From the NCBI GenBank assembly GCA_016716675.1, contig JADJVG010000002.1:186001-250000 (forward strand): 64,000 nt of DNA. The letters run 5' to 3'. Below, piece by piece: positions 53,731 to 62,728 of this stretch. Below the pieces are notes generated by a model. That model did no database searches. It saw only the letters and a program-made list of their open reading frames with translations, and had not been told where the DNA came from. The translations under genes were made by a program, and so were the position numbers. Source of the DNA: Hyphomicrobium sp. Its GTDB lineage: Bacteria > Pseudomonadota > Alphaproteobacteria > Rhizobiales > Hyphomicrobiaceae. Positions within the stretch are counted from its first letter, which is position 1, and the number at the start of each line of letters is the position of its first letter.

Positions 53731-56490
53731 TCAGGCGATCCGGCCGCTTGCGTGGGCCAGGAACAGATAGACGCGGCCGGTATCGGAAATCAGGTGCGTA
53801 TGCGCCAGACGTCCGGTTGGATCGCGTTGATCGGCATCATTGATGATGCGTTCGAAGTCCGACAGATACCGCAACACGGTTTGCGCAAGTTCGGGATCGG
53901 TTTTTACGCGCGAGGTAATCTGGTCGAATGCGGTGCGTGCTTCGGGTGTGTAAATGCTGCGCACCATGACGTTGCGCTGGCCGGCACGGATGCGGTTCCA
54001 GATGGCGGACGCGGTGCCCGGATCGACGGCCCGCGCGATGACGCCGACGTCGAGACGGAACGGTTCGGCGCGGGCGCGCGTTGCGGCTTCAGCGGCGGCA
54101 CGAGCTTCGGCCTGTGCTTCTTCGTCATGAGAAGCGCGCGCCAGCAGATCGCCAAGCGACCAGCCTTCGCGGCCGTCGGCTGCCGGATTTGCAGACCGCC
54201 CGCGTGATGGCGGCGTTTCTGTCTGAGGAACTGGCGTGGCCGGGGTCGATGCCAACGGTACGGCGGCTGGCAGCGAGGTTTGCTGACGCGCCAACGGCTG
54301 GAGGGCTGCCGGCTTCTGCGGCGAAACCACATCACGTTGCACAACCGTCCGCGCCGAGATCTGCGACAGCTGATCGAGGGCCTTCAGCTGATCGTTGAGG
54401 GCGCGACGCATGGCGTCGGCGGTTTCGCGGCTGGTCGCGGGCAGGCGGGCGGATTCTTCGCGGATACGCGCTTGTTCGCGGGCCAGCGTTTCGGCGGCTT
54501 CGGCGGCGCGCAGGCGCGTTTCATCGGATGCGGTCGCGAGACGGGTCGAGAGCGATTCAAACTCTTTCGAGAGCTCACCCGACACGCTGTTGAAGCGCTG
54601 GCGAAGATCGCTCAGGGTGCGATCGCTTTCGGCTTCCGTCTGCGATTTGACGCGTTCAAGTTCAGCGATCAGCGTGCGTGAGCGGGCTTCCGTGCCGTCG
54701 CGCAACTCCTCGGCCAGAGCCTTGGCGCGCACTTCGATGTTGGTCAGTGAACCTTCGATGTTGGTCGAGTAGTCGGCAATCGTGCGGCCGAATTCGTCGG
54801 CCTTGCCGGACAGGCGATCGAGCGTACGCGACAGATCGGCATGGCGCGTCTGCAATGTCGAATCGATGCGCAGGTTGGCGTCGCTCAGATGATCGGCCAC
54901 CTTGAGGATCTGCTGGCCCTGGTCTTCGAATCGGCTGGTGACGCCGTGAATCTGCGAGAACAGGTTTTCGGCGACGTTCTGCAGAATGCCCGACTGCTGC
55001 GACAGGCCCTCGATTGCCTTCATGGTCTGGCGCGTGATGTTCTCGCTGGTGCGGCGGACGGCGTTGACGCCGTTCATCACCGAGTCGTCGAGATCGGCGG
55101 CTTGGCGTGTCATGGTTTCGCTGAACGTGCGCGCGTGCAGATCCAAGGCGTCGGTGAGCAGCGCGGCCTTCTCGCTGACGGCACTGTCGATGGCCGACGT
55201 CGAGCGGACGATCTGATCGTCGAACAGCTGCAGGCGTTTCTGGAACGCGTCGTCGAGCGACTTGGTGCGTTCGATCAATTGGATGTCGAGCGCCTGGGCA
55301 CGATTGGCGAGCGTCGTGTCGAGCGCGCGGGCGTATTCTTCGAAGACGGTCTGCAGGTTCTCGGTGCGGTTGCCGAGCGACGTATCGAGCGTCTGCATGT
55401 AGCCATCGAATGCGACGCGCATCTGTTCGGTGCGCGCGCCGAGCGCCGTCGAAAACGCGCTGGTGTAATCTTCGAGAACGGTTTGCAGCTGTTGCGTGCG
55501 CGTGCCGAGCGACATCTCAAAGCGGTCGGTCGAGGTCGCAAGCGAGCCTTCGAGCATCGCGAGGTTTTCGCCGGCGCCCTTGATGATGGTCGCGAGTGTC
55601 ACCTGCTGCGTCGATAGCTTTTCGATGAGCTGCGGAATTTCCGTACCGAGCGTCTTTAGTGTGTCGGTGACGCTGCCCGAGGTGTTGAGGAGCGCGTGAC
55701 GCTCGCCGGTCAACTCCTGAATAAGGCCGCGAATACGGCGCTCGTTCTGCTCATACGAGCGTTCGAGATCGGCGACCTGATTGTGGACGAGAGCTTCCAA
55801 TTCGCCAGCGCGGCCAAGGGCGCGTGACACGGCATCGTTCATGAACGAGACCTGCCGGCGGACGGCCTGCCCGAGGCTCGCAATCGATTGTTCGGCGGCG
55901 CGATCAGGTTCGGCAAGGCGGATCGCAACTTCCGTCATCGTCGATGATTTGAGGGCGAGCGAAGCGATGTGCCAGTTGAGCAGCGCCAGTAGCCAGAAGA
56001 TCGCGATCGGCACGATGACGGCGGTGGCGGTGTAGAACGTGACGGGGTGCAGCAACAGCGACGAGAGCGTCGCGCCAGCCGACCATTCGGGCACCAAGGT
56101 AAACGCGCCATAGGCGATGCCGACGACCGCCCACAACACGCTGGCGATGGTGGCGACGCGGAAGATCTTCGTCGATGGCTTTTGTTCGAGCGCGTAGATC
56201 AACCCGCCGATGCTTGGCACATCGTCGTTGGCGGCGATCTTGCCGCGTACGGGTCCGGCAGGCCGGCGGCGAGCAACACGACGCGCAGGCGCATCATTGG
56301 CGGATTGGGGTGCGCCGGCCGGTTGGATGGATGAAGATTGCGGTAGTGACGGTGGGGCAGCATCGCTGACACTCAGCGTGTCAGCAGCCAGCCTGTCATC
56401 GGCGTGCGTGCCGAGCGCCCCGGGATCGTCGGCCGCGTGGCCAGCAATCGCCATTAATTTCGCAATCTGATCTTGCGCCATGCCACGCAT
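53731..56490 (-). CDS. Large coiled-coil membrane protein, growth-pole-ring (GPR/RgsE)-like
   Basis: The 919-residue product has a disordered Pro/Ala N-terminus. Two membrane helices lie at about 110-130 and 150-170 (VATIASVLWAVVGIAYGAFT, TATAVIVPIAIFWLLALLNW), then about 500 residues of apolipoprotein-like coiled coil. Inside are at least four 22-residue repeats, for example STALGARTEQMRVAFDGYMQ (TL) and DTSLGNRTENLQTVFEEYAR (AL). A Pro-rich linker and a compact conserved C-terminal domain follow (GWSLGDLLARASHDEE, AVDPGTASAIWNRIRAGQ, DLERIINDADQRD-like FERIINDADQRDPT). This order recalls the Hyphomicrobiales polar-growth ring protein, though it is shorter than the Agrobacterium one (about 2100 aa). 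The identity is inferred. Confidence 0.65.
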   Translation of the reverse strand: MRGMAQDQIAKLMAIAGHAADDPGALGTHADDRLAADTLSVSDAAPPSLPQSSSIQPAGAPQSANDAPARRVARRRPAGPVRGKIAANDDVPSIGGLIYALEQKPSTKIFRVATIASVLWAVVGIAYGAFTLVPEWSAGATLSSLLLHPVTFYTATAVIVPIAIFWLLALLNWHIASLALKSSTMTEVAIRLAEPDRAAEQSIASLGQAVRRQVSFMNDAVSRALGRAGELEALVHNQVADLERSYEQNERRIRGLIQELTGERHALLNTSGSVTDTLKTLGTEIPQLIEKLSTQQVTLATIIKGAGENLAMLEGSLATSTDRFEMSLGTRTQQLQTVLEDYTSAFSTALGARTEQMRVAFDGYMQTLDTSLGNRTENLQTVFEEYARALDTTLANRAQALDIQLIERTKSLDDAFQKRLQLFDDQIVRSTSAIDSAVSEKAALLTDALDLHARTFSETMTRQAADLDDSVMNGVNAVRRTSENITRQTMKAIEGLSQQSGILQNVAENLFSQIHGVTSRFEDQGQQILKVADHLSDANLRIDSTLQTRHADLSRTLDRLSGKADEFGRTIADYSTNIEGSLTNIEVRAKALAEELRDGTEARSRTLIAELERVKSQTEAESDRTLSDLRQRFNSVSGELSKEFESLSTRLATASDETRLRAAEAAETLAREQARIREESARLPATSRETADAMRRALNDQLKALDQLSQISARTVVQRDVVSPQKPAALQPLARQQTSLPAAVPLASTPATPVPQTETPPSRGRSANPAADGREGWSLGDLLARASHDEEAQAEARAAAEAATRARAEPFRLDVGVIARAVDPGTASAIWNRIRAGQRNVMVRSIYTPEARTAFDQITSRVKTDPELAQTVLRYLSDFERIINDADQRDPTGRLAHTHLISDTGRVYLFLAHASGRIA

Positions 56491-56855
56491 CCCTCAACGC
56501 GGACCCAGCCAGAAGTAGCGGTCTCGCGGATACAGGGTCCCCCAACGCCCGGAACTTAGGCCATTTCCCATCCGTTCTCAAACGCCATTTCGTGTTAATT
56601 CATTGGTTTTGCAGGGGTATGCAACCCTGCGCGCAGGCTAATTTGCGGCGAGATTAGGGCGGCACATGCTGCCTTGTCGTCGAACTGAGATAAATCCCAG
56701 GAATTCCGGAGGTTACCAAAGCCTTTCACTGACGGCCCGGTTTCGGCGGCATTGTTTTACCCAGGCTTATAACCGCCGTGACAGTATCTTGCTGGACGTG
56801 TCGAAGTCAGGCTTGAACCGGGCTTGTCACGCCGGAAAGATGGATAGGTCTGCCG
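56491..56855. other. Intergenic region between divergent GPR-like and Hpt genes
   Basis: It must hold both promoters. No gene, repeat or clear operator was recognised. Confidence 0.5.
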
Positions 56856-57254
56856 ATGCTGATGAATCCTATGGAATTCGACGTCCGGACAGGGCGTCAG
56901 GGAGCGGCCACGGAGCAGCTCAATGCCATCGATCTCCAGCATTTGCGCCGCTATACGATGGGCGACGTAAAGCTCGAAAAAGAGGTGCTGGAGCTGTTTC
57001 TCGGCCAGTTGCCGGAAACCATCAAAGCCCTCAGCCTTGCGGCTTCCGAACGCGACTGGCAGATGGCGGCCCACACCCTCAAGGGTTCGGGCAGAGCGGT
57101 TGGTGCATGGCGCGTCGCCCTGTTGGCCGAACACGCCGAGCACCCGGCAACCATCATGAACGCCGCTTTGCGCTCGCAAGCGATCGCTCGAATCGAAGAG
57201 GCCGCCGAAGAAGCGCGCGCCTTCATCCGGTCGGCTTACCCGAACGCTTCGTAA
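56856..57254 (+). CDS. Histidine phosphotransfer (Hpt) domain protein
   Basis: A 132-residue four-helix Hpt protein. The phosphoryl-accepting His73 lies in MAAHTLKGSGRAVGAW, and LRRYTMGDVKLEKEVLELFL is the leading helix. It stands without a kinase or response regulator nearby, so it is an orphan relay module. ATG 56856 or the in-frame ATG two codons later may be the start. Confidence 0.85.
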   Translation: MLMNPMEFDVRTGRQGAATEQLNAIDLQHLRRYTMGDVKLEKEVLELFLGQLPETIKALSLAASERDWQMAAHTLKGSGRAVGAWRVALLAEHAEHPATIMNAALRSQAIARIEEAAEEARAFIRSAYPNAS

Positions 57255-57452
57255 TCATAACGGGACCATAGCAGACCGCTGATGGCCGCGTCTTGGAAGC
57301 GCTGATTGCCGCGCGCATCGATGACGTGCGTCAATACTGCCGTTTTGCCGCCCTCCCGTATTTGCCCAAATGCTTGAAATCCCCGGTCGCTCCGACTAAT
57401 CCTGCGCGACGGCCCGCCGCCGACAGAGCAATTCAGATTTCCCGGATTTCCA

Positions 57453-57773
57453 ATGGCCAAAATCACATTCATTCAGCCCGACGGCACCAGCCAGACGGTA
57501 ACGGGCGACATCGGCATGACGGTTATGGAAGCCGCCAAACTCAATAACGTCGAAGGTATCGAAGCCGAATGCGGTGGTGCGTGCGCGTGCGCGACCTGTC
57601 ACGTCTATGTCGATGACGCTTGGCGCAGCGTGACCGGCAGCCCGTCGGCCATGGAAGAAGATATGCTCGATTTTGCGTTCGACGTGCGCGAGGGTAGCCG
57701 CTTGAGCTGCCAAGTGAAAATCACCGCCGCCATCGACGGGCTGGTCGTGCGCGTGCCGGCCAAGCAGTTCTGA
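57453..57773 (+). CDS. Adrenodoxin-type [2Fe-2S] ferredoxin
   Basis: A 106-residue ferredoxin. Ligands are Cys40, Cys46, Cys49 and Cys86, the C-x5-C-x2-C-x36-C spacing of the adrenodoxin/putidaredoxin class (AECGGACACATCHVYV, RLSCQVKIT). It carries single electrons for P450s, biosynthesis or Fe-S assembly. The next gene encodes a ferredoxin reductase, 58 bases on, so the two likely form a pair. Confidence 0.92.
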   Translation: MAKITFIQPDGTSQTVTGDIGMTVMEAAKLNNVEGIEAECGGACACATCHVYVDDAWRSVTGSPSAMEEDMLDFAFDVREGSRLSCQVKITAAIDGLVVRVPAKQF

Positions 57774-57831
57774 TTTTTCGCGCGCGGCGGGTCGTTGCCG
57801 CGTCTTTCAATTTGGTGCGAGACCCAACGAA

Positions 57832-58881
57832 ATGACAGACAGCACAGACGCAGCCGCGAGCGAGACGATTGAAACCGACGTCGTCGTGATTGGCGCGGGC
57901 CCCTGCGGTCTGTTTGCGGTCTTCGAACTGGGGCTGCTCGATCTCAGATGCCACGTTGTCGATATTCTTGACCGTCCTGGCGGCCAGTGCGTCGAACTCT
58001 ATCCCGAGAAGCCGATTTACGACGTGCCGGCGCTGCCGTTGGTCACCGGCCAGGAATTGGCCGACCGCTTGATGGAACAGATCAAGCCGTTCGAACCTAA
58101 ATTTCATTTCAGCGAACGTATCGATGGATTGACGCGCGAATCCGATGGCCGCTTCCGCTTGGTCAGCGATCAGGGCACTGTCTTCCTCACCAAAGTCGTG
58201 GTCATCGCAGCCGGTGGCGGATCGTTCACGCCGAAGCGCCCTCCGTTGCCGGGCATCGAAACGCACGAAGGCACTTCGGTGTTCTATTCCGTGCGCAAAA
58301 TCGAATCCCTGCGCGGCCGCGATATCGTGGTGATTGGTGGCGGCGACAGCGCGCTCGATTGGACGCTCAGCCTGCAGCCGGTCGCAAAAAGCATGACGTT
58401 GGTGCATCGTCGCGATGAGTTCCGCGCCGCGCCGCATTCGGTTGATCAGATGCGCGCGCTGGTGGCGCAAGGCAAAGTTCGCTTGGCGATTGGCCAGGTG
58501 ACGGCCTTGCAAGCTGACGGCAATAATCTGCAATCAGTGACGTTGCGGACGGCGGATGGCGAAGAGGCATTGCCGTGCAACGCGATGCTGCCGTTCTTCG
58601 GTCTGACCATGAAACTGGGTCCAATCGCCAATTGGGGTTTGAACCTCAACGAGAACCTTGTGCCGGTCGATACCGAACGCTTCGAGACCAGCGAGAAGGG
58701 CATTTTCGCCATCGGCGATATCAACAGCTATCCGGGCAAGCTGAAGCTGATCCTGTCGGGCTTCCATGAAGCGGCGTTGATGGCTCAGGCGGCAAGCCGC
58801 ATCGTCAATCCCGGCAAGAAGGTGCTGTTCCAGTACACGACGTCGTCGTCGAGCTTGCAGAAAAAGCTTGGTGTAAAGTAG
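57832..58881 (+). CDS. Ferredoxin-NADP reductase, thioredoxin-reductase-like type
   Basis: The 349-residue flavoenzyme has VVVIGAGPCGLFAVFELG (FAD), PGGQCVELYPEKPIYDVPAL, VVVIAAGGGSFTPKRPPLPG and DIVVIGGGDSALDWTLSL (NADP). IFAIGDINSYPGKLKLILSG ends the FAD site. It lacks the CxxC of thioredoxin reductases. The C-terminal FQYTTSSSSLQKKLGV is typical of the YumC/TrxR-like FNR class. It probably reduces the upstream ferredoxin. Confidence 0.93.
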   Translation: MTDSTDAAASETIETDVVVIGAGPCGLFAVFELGLLDLRCHVVDILDRPGGQCVELYPEKPIYDVPALPLVTGQELADRLMEQIKPFEPKFHFSERIDGLTRESDGRFRLVSDQGTVFLTKVVVIAAGGGSFTPKRPPLPGIETHEGTSVFYSVRKIESLRGRDIVVIGGGDSALDWTLSLQPVAKSMTLVHRRDEFRAAPHSVDQMRALVAQGKVRLAIGQVTALQADGNNLQSVTLRTADGEEALPCNAMLPFFGLTMKLGPIANWGLNLNENLVPVDTERFETSEKGIFAIGDINSYPGKLKLILSGFHEAALMAQAASRIVNPGKKVLFQYTTSSSSLQKKLGVK

Positions 58882-58905
58882 GCCGGCTTTTGCGGTTGGA
58901 TCGCC

Positions 58906-60141
58906 TCAGCCGTTGGCGGCGCGCTTGATCAGTTTGCGCAGCGATTGCGGCATGGCGGCCATGAAAGCTTTGGCTTTCGGCCGTAGCTGACCGAGGTAGA
59001 CATGGGCATAGGCGGCGCCCTTGATACTCAGCGGCTTGACCCAATCACACACGTGGGCTGATCCATCGGCCCAATCGAGCTTATAGTTGTCGCCGGGGGC
59101 GAGCATATCGTAGACGCCGATGTTCTCGACGTAGCCGTCGCTCAGGCTCTTTTCCATCAGAAGGACGCCAACGCCGGCTTTTTCGAATTTGAGATTGTAG
59201 ACGATGACGTGCATCGCCAGCCGGCCTTTGCAGGTGAAGGCGACTTCGAGTGCAGCCGGTTCTCCATCCAGCATCAATGCCGATACGATGCAGTCCGTCG
59301 ATTTTTCTTCGCCGCCCGCCGCGTCGGCAAAAAACCGAGCCATACGAGCGTTCGAGATGGCTTGCGAAATCAAGCCGCGGCTCTGCAGCCATTCGGATTT
59401 GAGTTCGAGCGCTTTGACGGCGAGGCGCCGGGCGTCTGCGCCGCCATGGTGGCGTTCGAATGTCACCGTGCCGCGCTCTTCGAGGCGGCGTTTCAAGCGG
59501 CGGCGGTTTTTGCGGGCGTGGCTCGAATAGCGTTCTTCGTACTTGGCGAAGGTCGGTGCGCTGGCCAGATCCATGTATGGCGCGGTCAGCTTATCAGCGA
59601 CCGACGCGCCTATCTCCACCATCAGCGGAGCGATCGCTGCATCCTCACGGATGCGCCGCAGACGCAGCACGTCGCCTTTCGCGTTGGCGACGAGATGATC
59701 CCAGCCGCCGCGCATCACGGCGAGCGCATCGGACACATCGTCAATGATGATATCGCCGTACTGACTGGCGGGATCGCCCATCCAGAACGCCTGGGTGATG
59801 CCGCGCATGCGCTCGGTCACCAACGGCCAGACCATGATGAGTTTTCCGTCGCGCCGCGCAGTGATCAGCGAAAGCCTGACGCCAGCGACGCCACCTAGTG
59901 ATGACGCCAGAAAATGATTGGCCCAGTGCCAGTTCCAATTGAAGGTCTGGAAGACTTGCGTCGGCTTGCCGGCGCGTTCGAACAGCGCATTCCACTCAGC
60001 TTCGAGCGCGTCGAATTCCGCGCGAGCCGTTATCAGCGTGTACACAACTTCTGTTGCCGCGCGCACCGCGGCAGGGACCGTGGGGCATGGCGCGGACACC
60101 GGGATTAATGGCGGTGCAAGCGATCGGGCTTGGGCGGTCAT
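58906..60141 (-). CDS. GNAT-fold protein of the BcsL/CelD (acetyltransf_6) type
   Basis: The 411-residue product has a duplicated GNAT plan. The N-terminal half has EFDALEAEWNALFERAGKPT and QTFNWNWHWANHF. The C-terminal half has YSSHARKNRRRLKRRLEERG and the acetyl-CoA region (GEPAALEVAFTCKGRLAMHV). LAPGDNYKLDWADGSAHVCD ends the core. Relatives sit in polysaccharide or cellulose gene clusters and acylate exported glycans; none is next to it here, so the substrate is open. Confidence 0.8.
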   Translation of the reverse strand: MTAQARSLAPPLIPVSAPCPTVPAAVRAATEVVYTLITARAEFDALEAEWNALFERAGKPTQVFQTFNWNWHWANHFLASSLGGVAGVRLSLITARRDGKLIMVWPLVTERMRGITQAFWMGDPASQYGDIIIDDVSDALAVMRGGWDHLVANAKGDVLRLRRIREDAAIAPLMVEIGASVADKLTAPYMDLASAPTFAKYEERYSSHARKNRRRLKRRLEERGTVTFERHHGGADARRLAVKALELKSEWLQSRGLISQAISNARMARFFADAAGGEEKSTDCIVSALMLDGEPAALEVAFTCKGRLAMHVIVYNLKFEKAGVGVLLMEKSLSDGYVENIGVYDMLAPGDNYKLDWADGSAHVCDWVKPLSIKGAAYAHVYLGQLRPKAKAFMAAMPQSLRKLIKRAANG

Positions 60142-60247
60142 GGTACTCGCGCATCGGTAAGCCTCATTAACGCGGGACGCGTCGAGGAGGCTCGGGAAAT
60201 AACCGATATGACATGAATAGGCTTTCCGCCCCGTAAACCCAGGGTGC

Positions 60248-60613
60248 CTAGATGTGGGCTATTTCAAGAAATGCGAGGGTTAGAAGCGCCACCGCGTTAA
60301 CGATTATGAATGCTTTGCCACGCCGCGTCGGCGCCGCAGTCCCCATCACCAGCGGTGCGAGCATGGCGGCGGCGCCAGCAAGGTTTATCGGGATCAATCC
60401 AGCGGGTCCGAGGCCACCACGTGCGTCGGGGTATTGGAGGGTTATGAATACGGCGGCCGCGATGCCAAGAACGACGGCGCCGAGCAAGCGCGGCCAGAAG
60501 CCTGTTTCGGGGCGCTGCAAACCGGCGATGCGGATGGCCGTCAGCGGGATCAGCAGCAGCGTGCCGCCGGCGGCTGCTTTCAGAATGACTTCAAACCATA
60601 AAAGCTGCTGCAC
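60248..60613 (-). CDS. Small four-helix membrane protein
   Basis: The 121-residue product has about four hydrophobic helices (AAAGGTLLLIPLTAIRIAGL, LLGAVVLGIAAAVFITL, GLIPINLAGAAAMLAPLVMG, AFIIVNAVALLTLAFLEIA). No conserved family motif recognised. Confidence 0.6.
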   Translation of the reverse strand: MQQLLWFEVILKAAAGGTLLLIPLTAIRIAGLQRPETGFWPRLLGAVVLGIAAAVFITLQYPDARGGLGPAGLIPINLAGAAAMLAPLVMGTAAPTRRGKAFIIVNAVALLTLAFLEIAHI

Positions 60614-60667
60614 GGACGATGTCTCAACTTCACACGTTACCGCGCCGCGCTGATCGCGGCGACCTGG

Positions 60668-61207
60668 CTACTCGTTGCGGTCCCAAGGGTTGCTGGCTTT
60701 ATATTCACTACCCGATCCGCCACCCAGGCTGCCGAACAAACCGCCGTCGTCTTCCTCAACGGGTTCGCGGGGTGCTGGCGTATAATCGCCCGCCAAATGG
60801 CGATTGAGGGCTTCTTTGATGGTCTGCGTTTTGTGGGGTGAACAATAGCCCTCGCCCTGTTCGGAGATCGCCTTGGAAACGCCGCGGAAGGCCGTGTCGT
60901 AGACCTGACCAATTTTGTCGGCGTCGGCGGGTGTTGTCGTTGCCATGGCTTCGTTGGCGATGAACTGCGTGCGCAGTTTTACGGGATCGAAATTGAAGCC
61001 GCACTTCAGCGCCCGCGCCGATGTCGAGCCGACTTGAATGGCGCGGCTCGTTGGGTCGTTGGCTGGCGGCGGCGGCGCCTTGGCTGCGCTATCGCCACCA
61101 AACAGCGATCCCGTGCTCAGCCCCGGCAGAGATGCGCCGCAGCCCGAGAGCGTGAGGCTGAGCGCCAGACACAAACCGAGTGCAGGCAGGTGAAATCGCG
61201 ACGTCAT
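60668..61207 (-). CDS. Putative lipoprotein with two-Cys domain
   Basis: From ATG 61207 (GGGGAAG upstream) the 179-residue product has a lipobox LTLSGC. A Pro/Ala linker and a small domain with two Cys follow (SARALKCGFNFDPVKLRTQF, GEGYCSPHKTQTIKEALNRH). The acidic and Gly-rich tail is disordered. It resembles uncharacterised Rhizobiales lipoproteins and has no assigned role. Confidence 0.65.
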   Translation of the reverse strand: MTSRFHLPALGLCLALSLTLSGCGASLPGLSTGSLFGGDSAAKAPPPPANDPTSRAIQVGSTSARALKCGFNFDPVKLRTQFIANEAMATTTPADADKIGQVYDTAFRGVSKAISEQGEGYCSPHKTQTIKEALNRHLAGDYTPAPREPVEEDDGGLFGSLGGGSGSEYKASNPWDRNE

Positions 61208-61354
61208 GAATGCTTCCCCGTAACCCGTGGAACCGGGCTCTAGCGGTGAGGATTGGCCCACCACGCGTGGCCGGTCAACATGATCTCATAAAGACTCCCC
61301 CGCAAACTGCCATTGCGGTCCCGAAAAACGGTTATCTGCAACTTGAGACCTGCC

Positions 61355-62530
61355 TCAGCGCATCAGGGCGCGGGTGGCGGCATCCAGCCCATCGAGGGTC
61401 AACGGATACATGCGGCCGCCGAACGCCCTGGCGATCAATCCGATCGACGGAGTCCAGTCCCAATGGCGCTGCTCAACTGGGTTCAGCCAGACGGCGTGCT
61501 TGTAGATATCGGTCACGCGCCGCAACCAGACGGCACCCGACTCGGGGTTCATGTGCTCGACCGATCCACCCGCAACCGTGATTTCATACGGGCTCATCGA
61601 TGCATCGCCGACGAAGATGACTTTGTAGTCTGCAGGATAGGTATTCAGCACCTGCCACGTATCGGTCTTGTCGGTATAGCGACGCGCATTGTCCTTCCAC
61701 ACGCCCTCATAGAGGCAGTTGTGGAAGTAGTAGTATTCAAGGTGCTTGAATTCCGAGCGCGCGGCAGAGAACAGTTCCTCAACGTCTTTGACGTGGTCGT
61801 CCATGGAGCCGCCGATGTCGAAGAACATCAGCAGCTTGAGGGTGTTGTGGCGCTCGGGGCGCATGTGAATGTCGAGATAGCCTTTCTCAGCAGTGCCGCG
61901 CACGGTGTCATCGAGGTCGAGTTCCGTTTGCGCGCCGGTGCGGGCGAACTGGCGGAGGCGGCGCAGCGCGATCTTGATATTGCGCGTACCAACTTCAGCG
62001 GTGCCGGCAAGATCCTTGAACTCGCGTTTGTCCCAGACCTTAATCGCGCGGCGATGGCGGCTCTCCTTCTGGCCGATGCGAATGCCGGCGGGATTGTAGC
62101 CATATGCGCCAAACGGCGAGGTGCCGCCTGTGCCGATCCACTTGTTGCCGCCTTGATGGCGCTCCTTCTGTTCCGCGAGGCGCTTCTGCAGCTCCTCCAT
62201 GATCTTTTCCCAACCGCCGAGTTCGGCGATGCGGGCTTTGTCTTCATCCGACAGATGCAGCTCTGAAATGCGCCGCAGCCACTCTTCGGGGATCGCCGCT
62301 TCAAGGGCTTCCGAGGTGAGTTCGAGGCCTTTGAAGACGTGGCCGAAGACCTGATCGAACCGGTCGAGATTGCGCTCGTCCTTCACCAGAGCGGCGCGGG
62401 CGAGATAATAGAAATCTTCGACGCGACCTCCGGCGATGCCGGCGTCTATCGCCTCGAGGAGCGTCAGATACTCCTTGAGCGTGACCGGAATCTTGGCGCT
62501 GCGCAGCTCGTGAAAAAAGGTGGCGAACAT
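61355..62530 (-). CDS. VWA-domain protein (CoxE-like)
   Basis: The 391-residue protein has a CoxE-type N-terminus (FFHELRSAKIPVTLKEYLTL) and a charged middle. The von Willebrand A domain shows LLMFFDIGGSMDDHVK, a D-x-G-x-S variant of the metal-binding D-x-S-x-S, and later YKVIFVGDASMSPYE. It ends with the RHWDWTPSIGLIARAFGGRM strand. Such proteins usually act with a MoxR AAA+ ATPase in metallo-enzyme maturation, but no moxR gene is adjacent in the window. Confidence 0.88.
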   Translation of the reverse strand: MFATFFHELRSAKIPVTLKEYLTLLEAIDAGIAGGRVEDFYYLARAALVKDERNLDRFDQVFGHVFKGLELTSEALEAAIPEEWLRRISELHLSDEDKARIAELGGWEKIMEELQKRLAEQKERHQGGNKWIGTGGTSPFGAYGYNPAGIRIGQKESRHRRAIKVWDKREFKDLAGTAEVGTRNIKIALRRLRQFARTGAQTELDLDDTVRGTAEKGYLDIHMRPERHNTLKLLMFFDIGGSMDDHVKDVEELFSAARSEFKHLEYYYFHNCLYEGVWKDNARRYTDKTDTWQVLNTYPADYKVIFVGDASMSPYEITVAGGSVEHMNPESGAVWLRRVTDIYKHAVWLNPVEQRHWDWTPSIGLIARAFGGRMYPLTLDGLDAATRALMR

Positions 62531-62673
62531 GTCTGCAGAATATCGCCTCTCCGCATTCCTACAATGGGGAGTGGGCTAGCGAGAGGGGCGGCAAAAAAGA
62601 CAGCGCCAAGGTTGTCCCCCACTCGCTCCAACGCTCTTATCCGTTAATTTGCCGAAGGAGCACCGCTCCTAAA

Positions 62674-62706
62674 CGCAAAGAAGCCGCCCGGTGAGGGGCG
62701 GCTTCA
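62674..62706 (-). terminator. Terminator after the porin gene
   Basis: On the minus strand GAAGCCGCCC pairs with GGGCGGCTTC over a 6-base loop, and a T-rich TTTGCGTTT follows. Confidence 0.7.
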
Positions 62707-62728
62707 GAGTTGTTAGGCGAGGCTCAAC

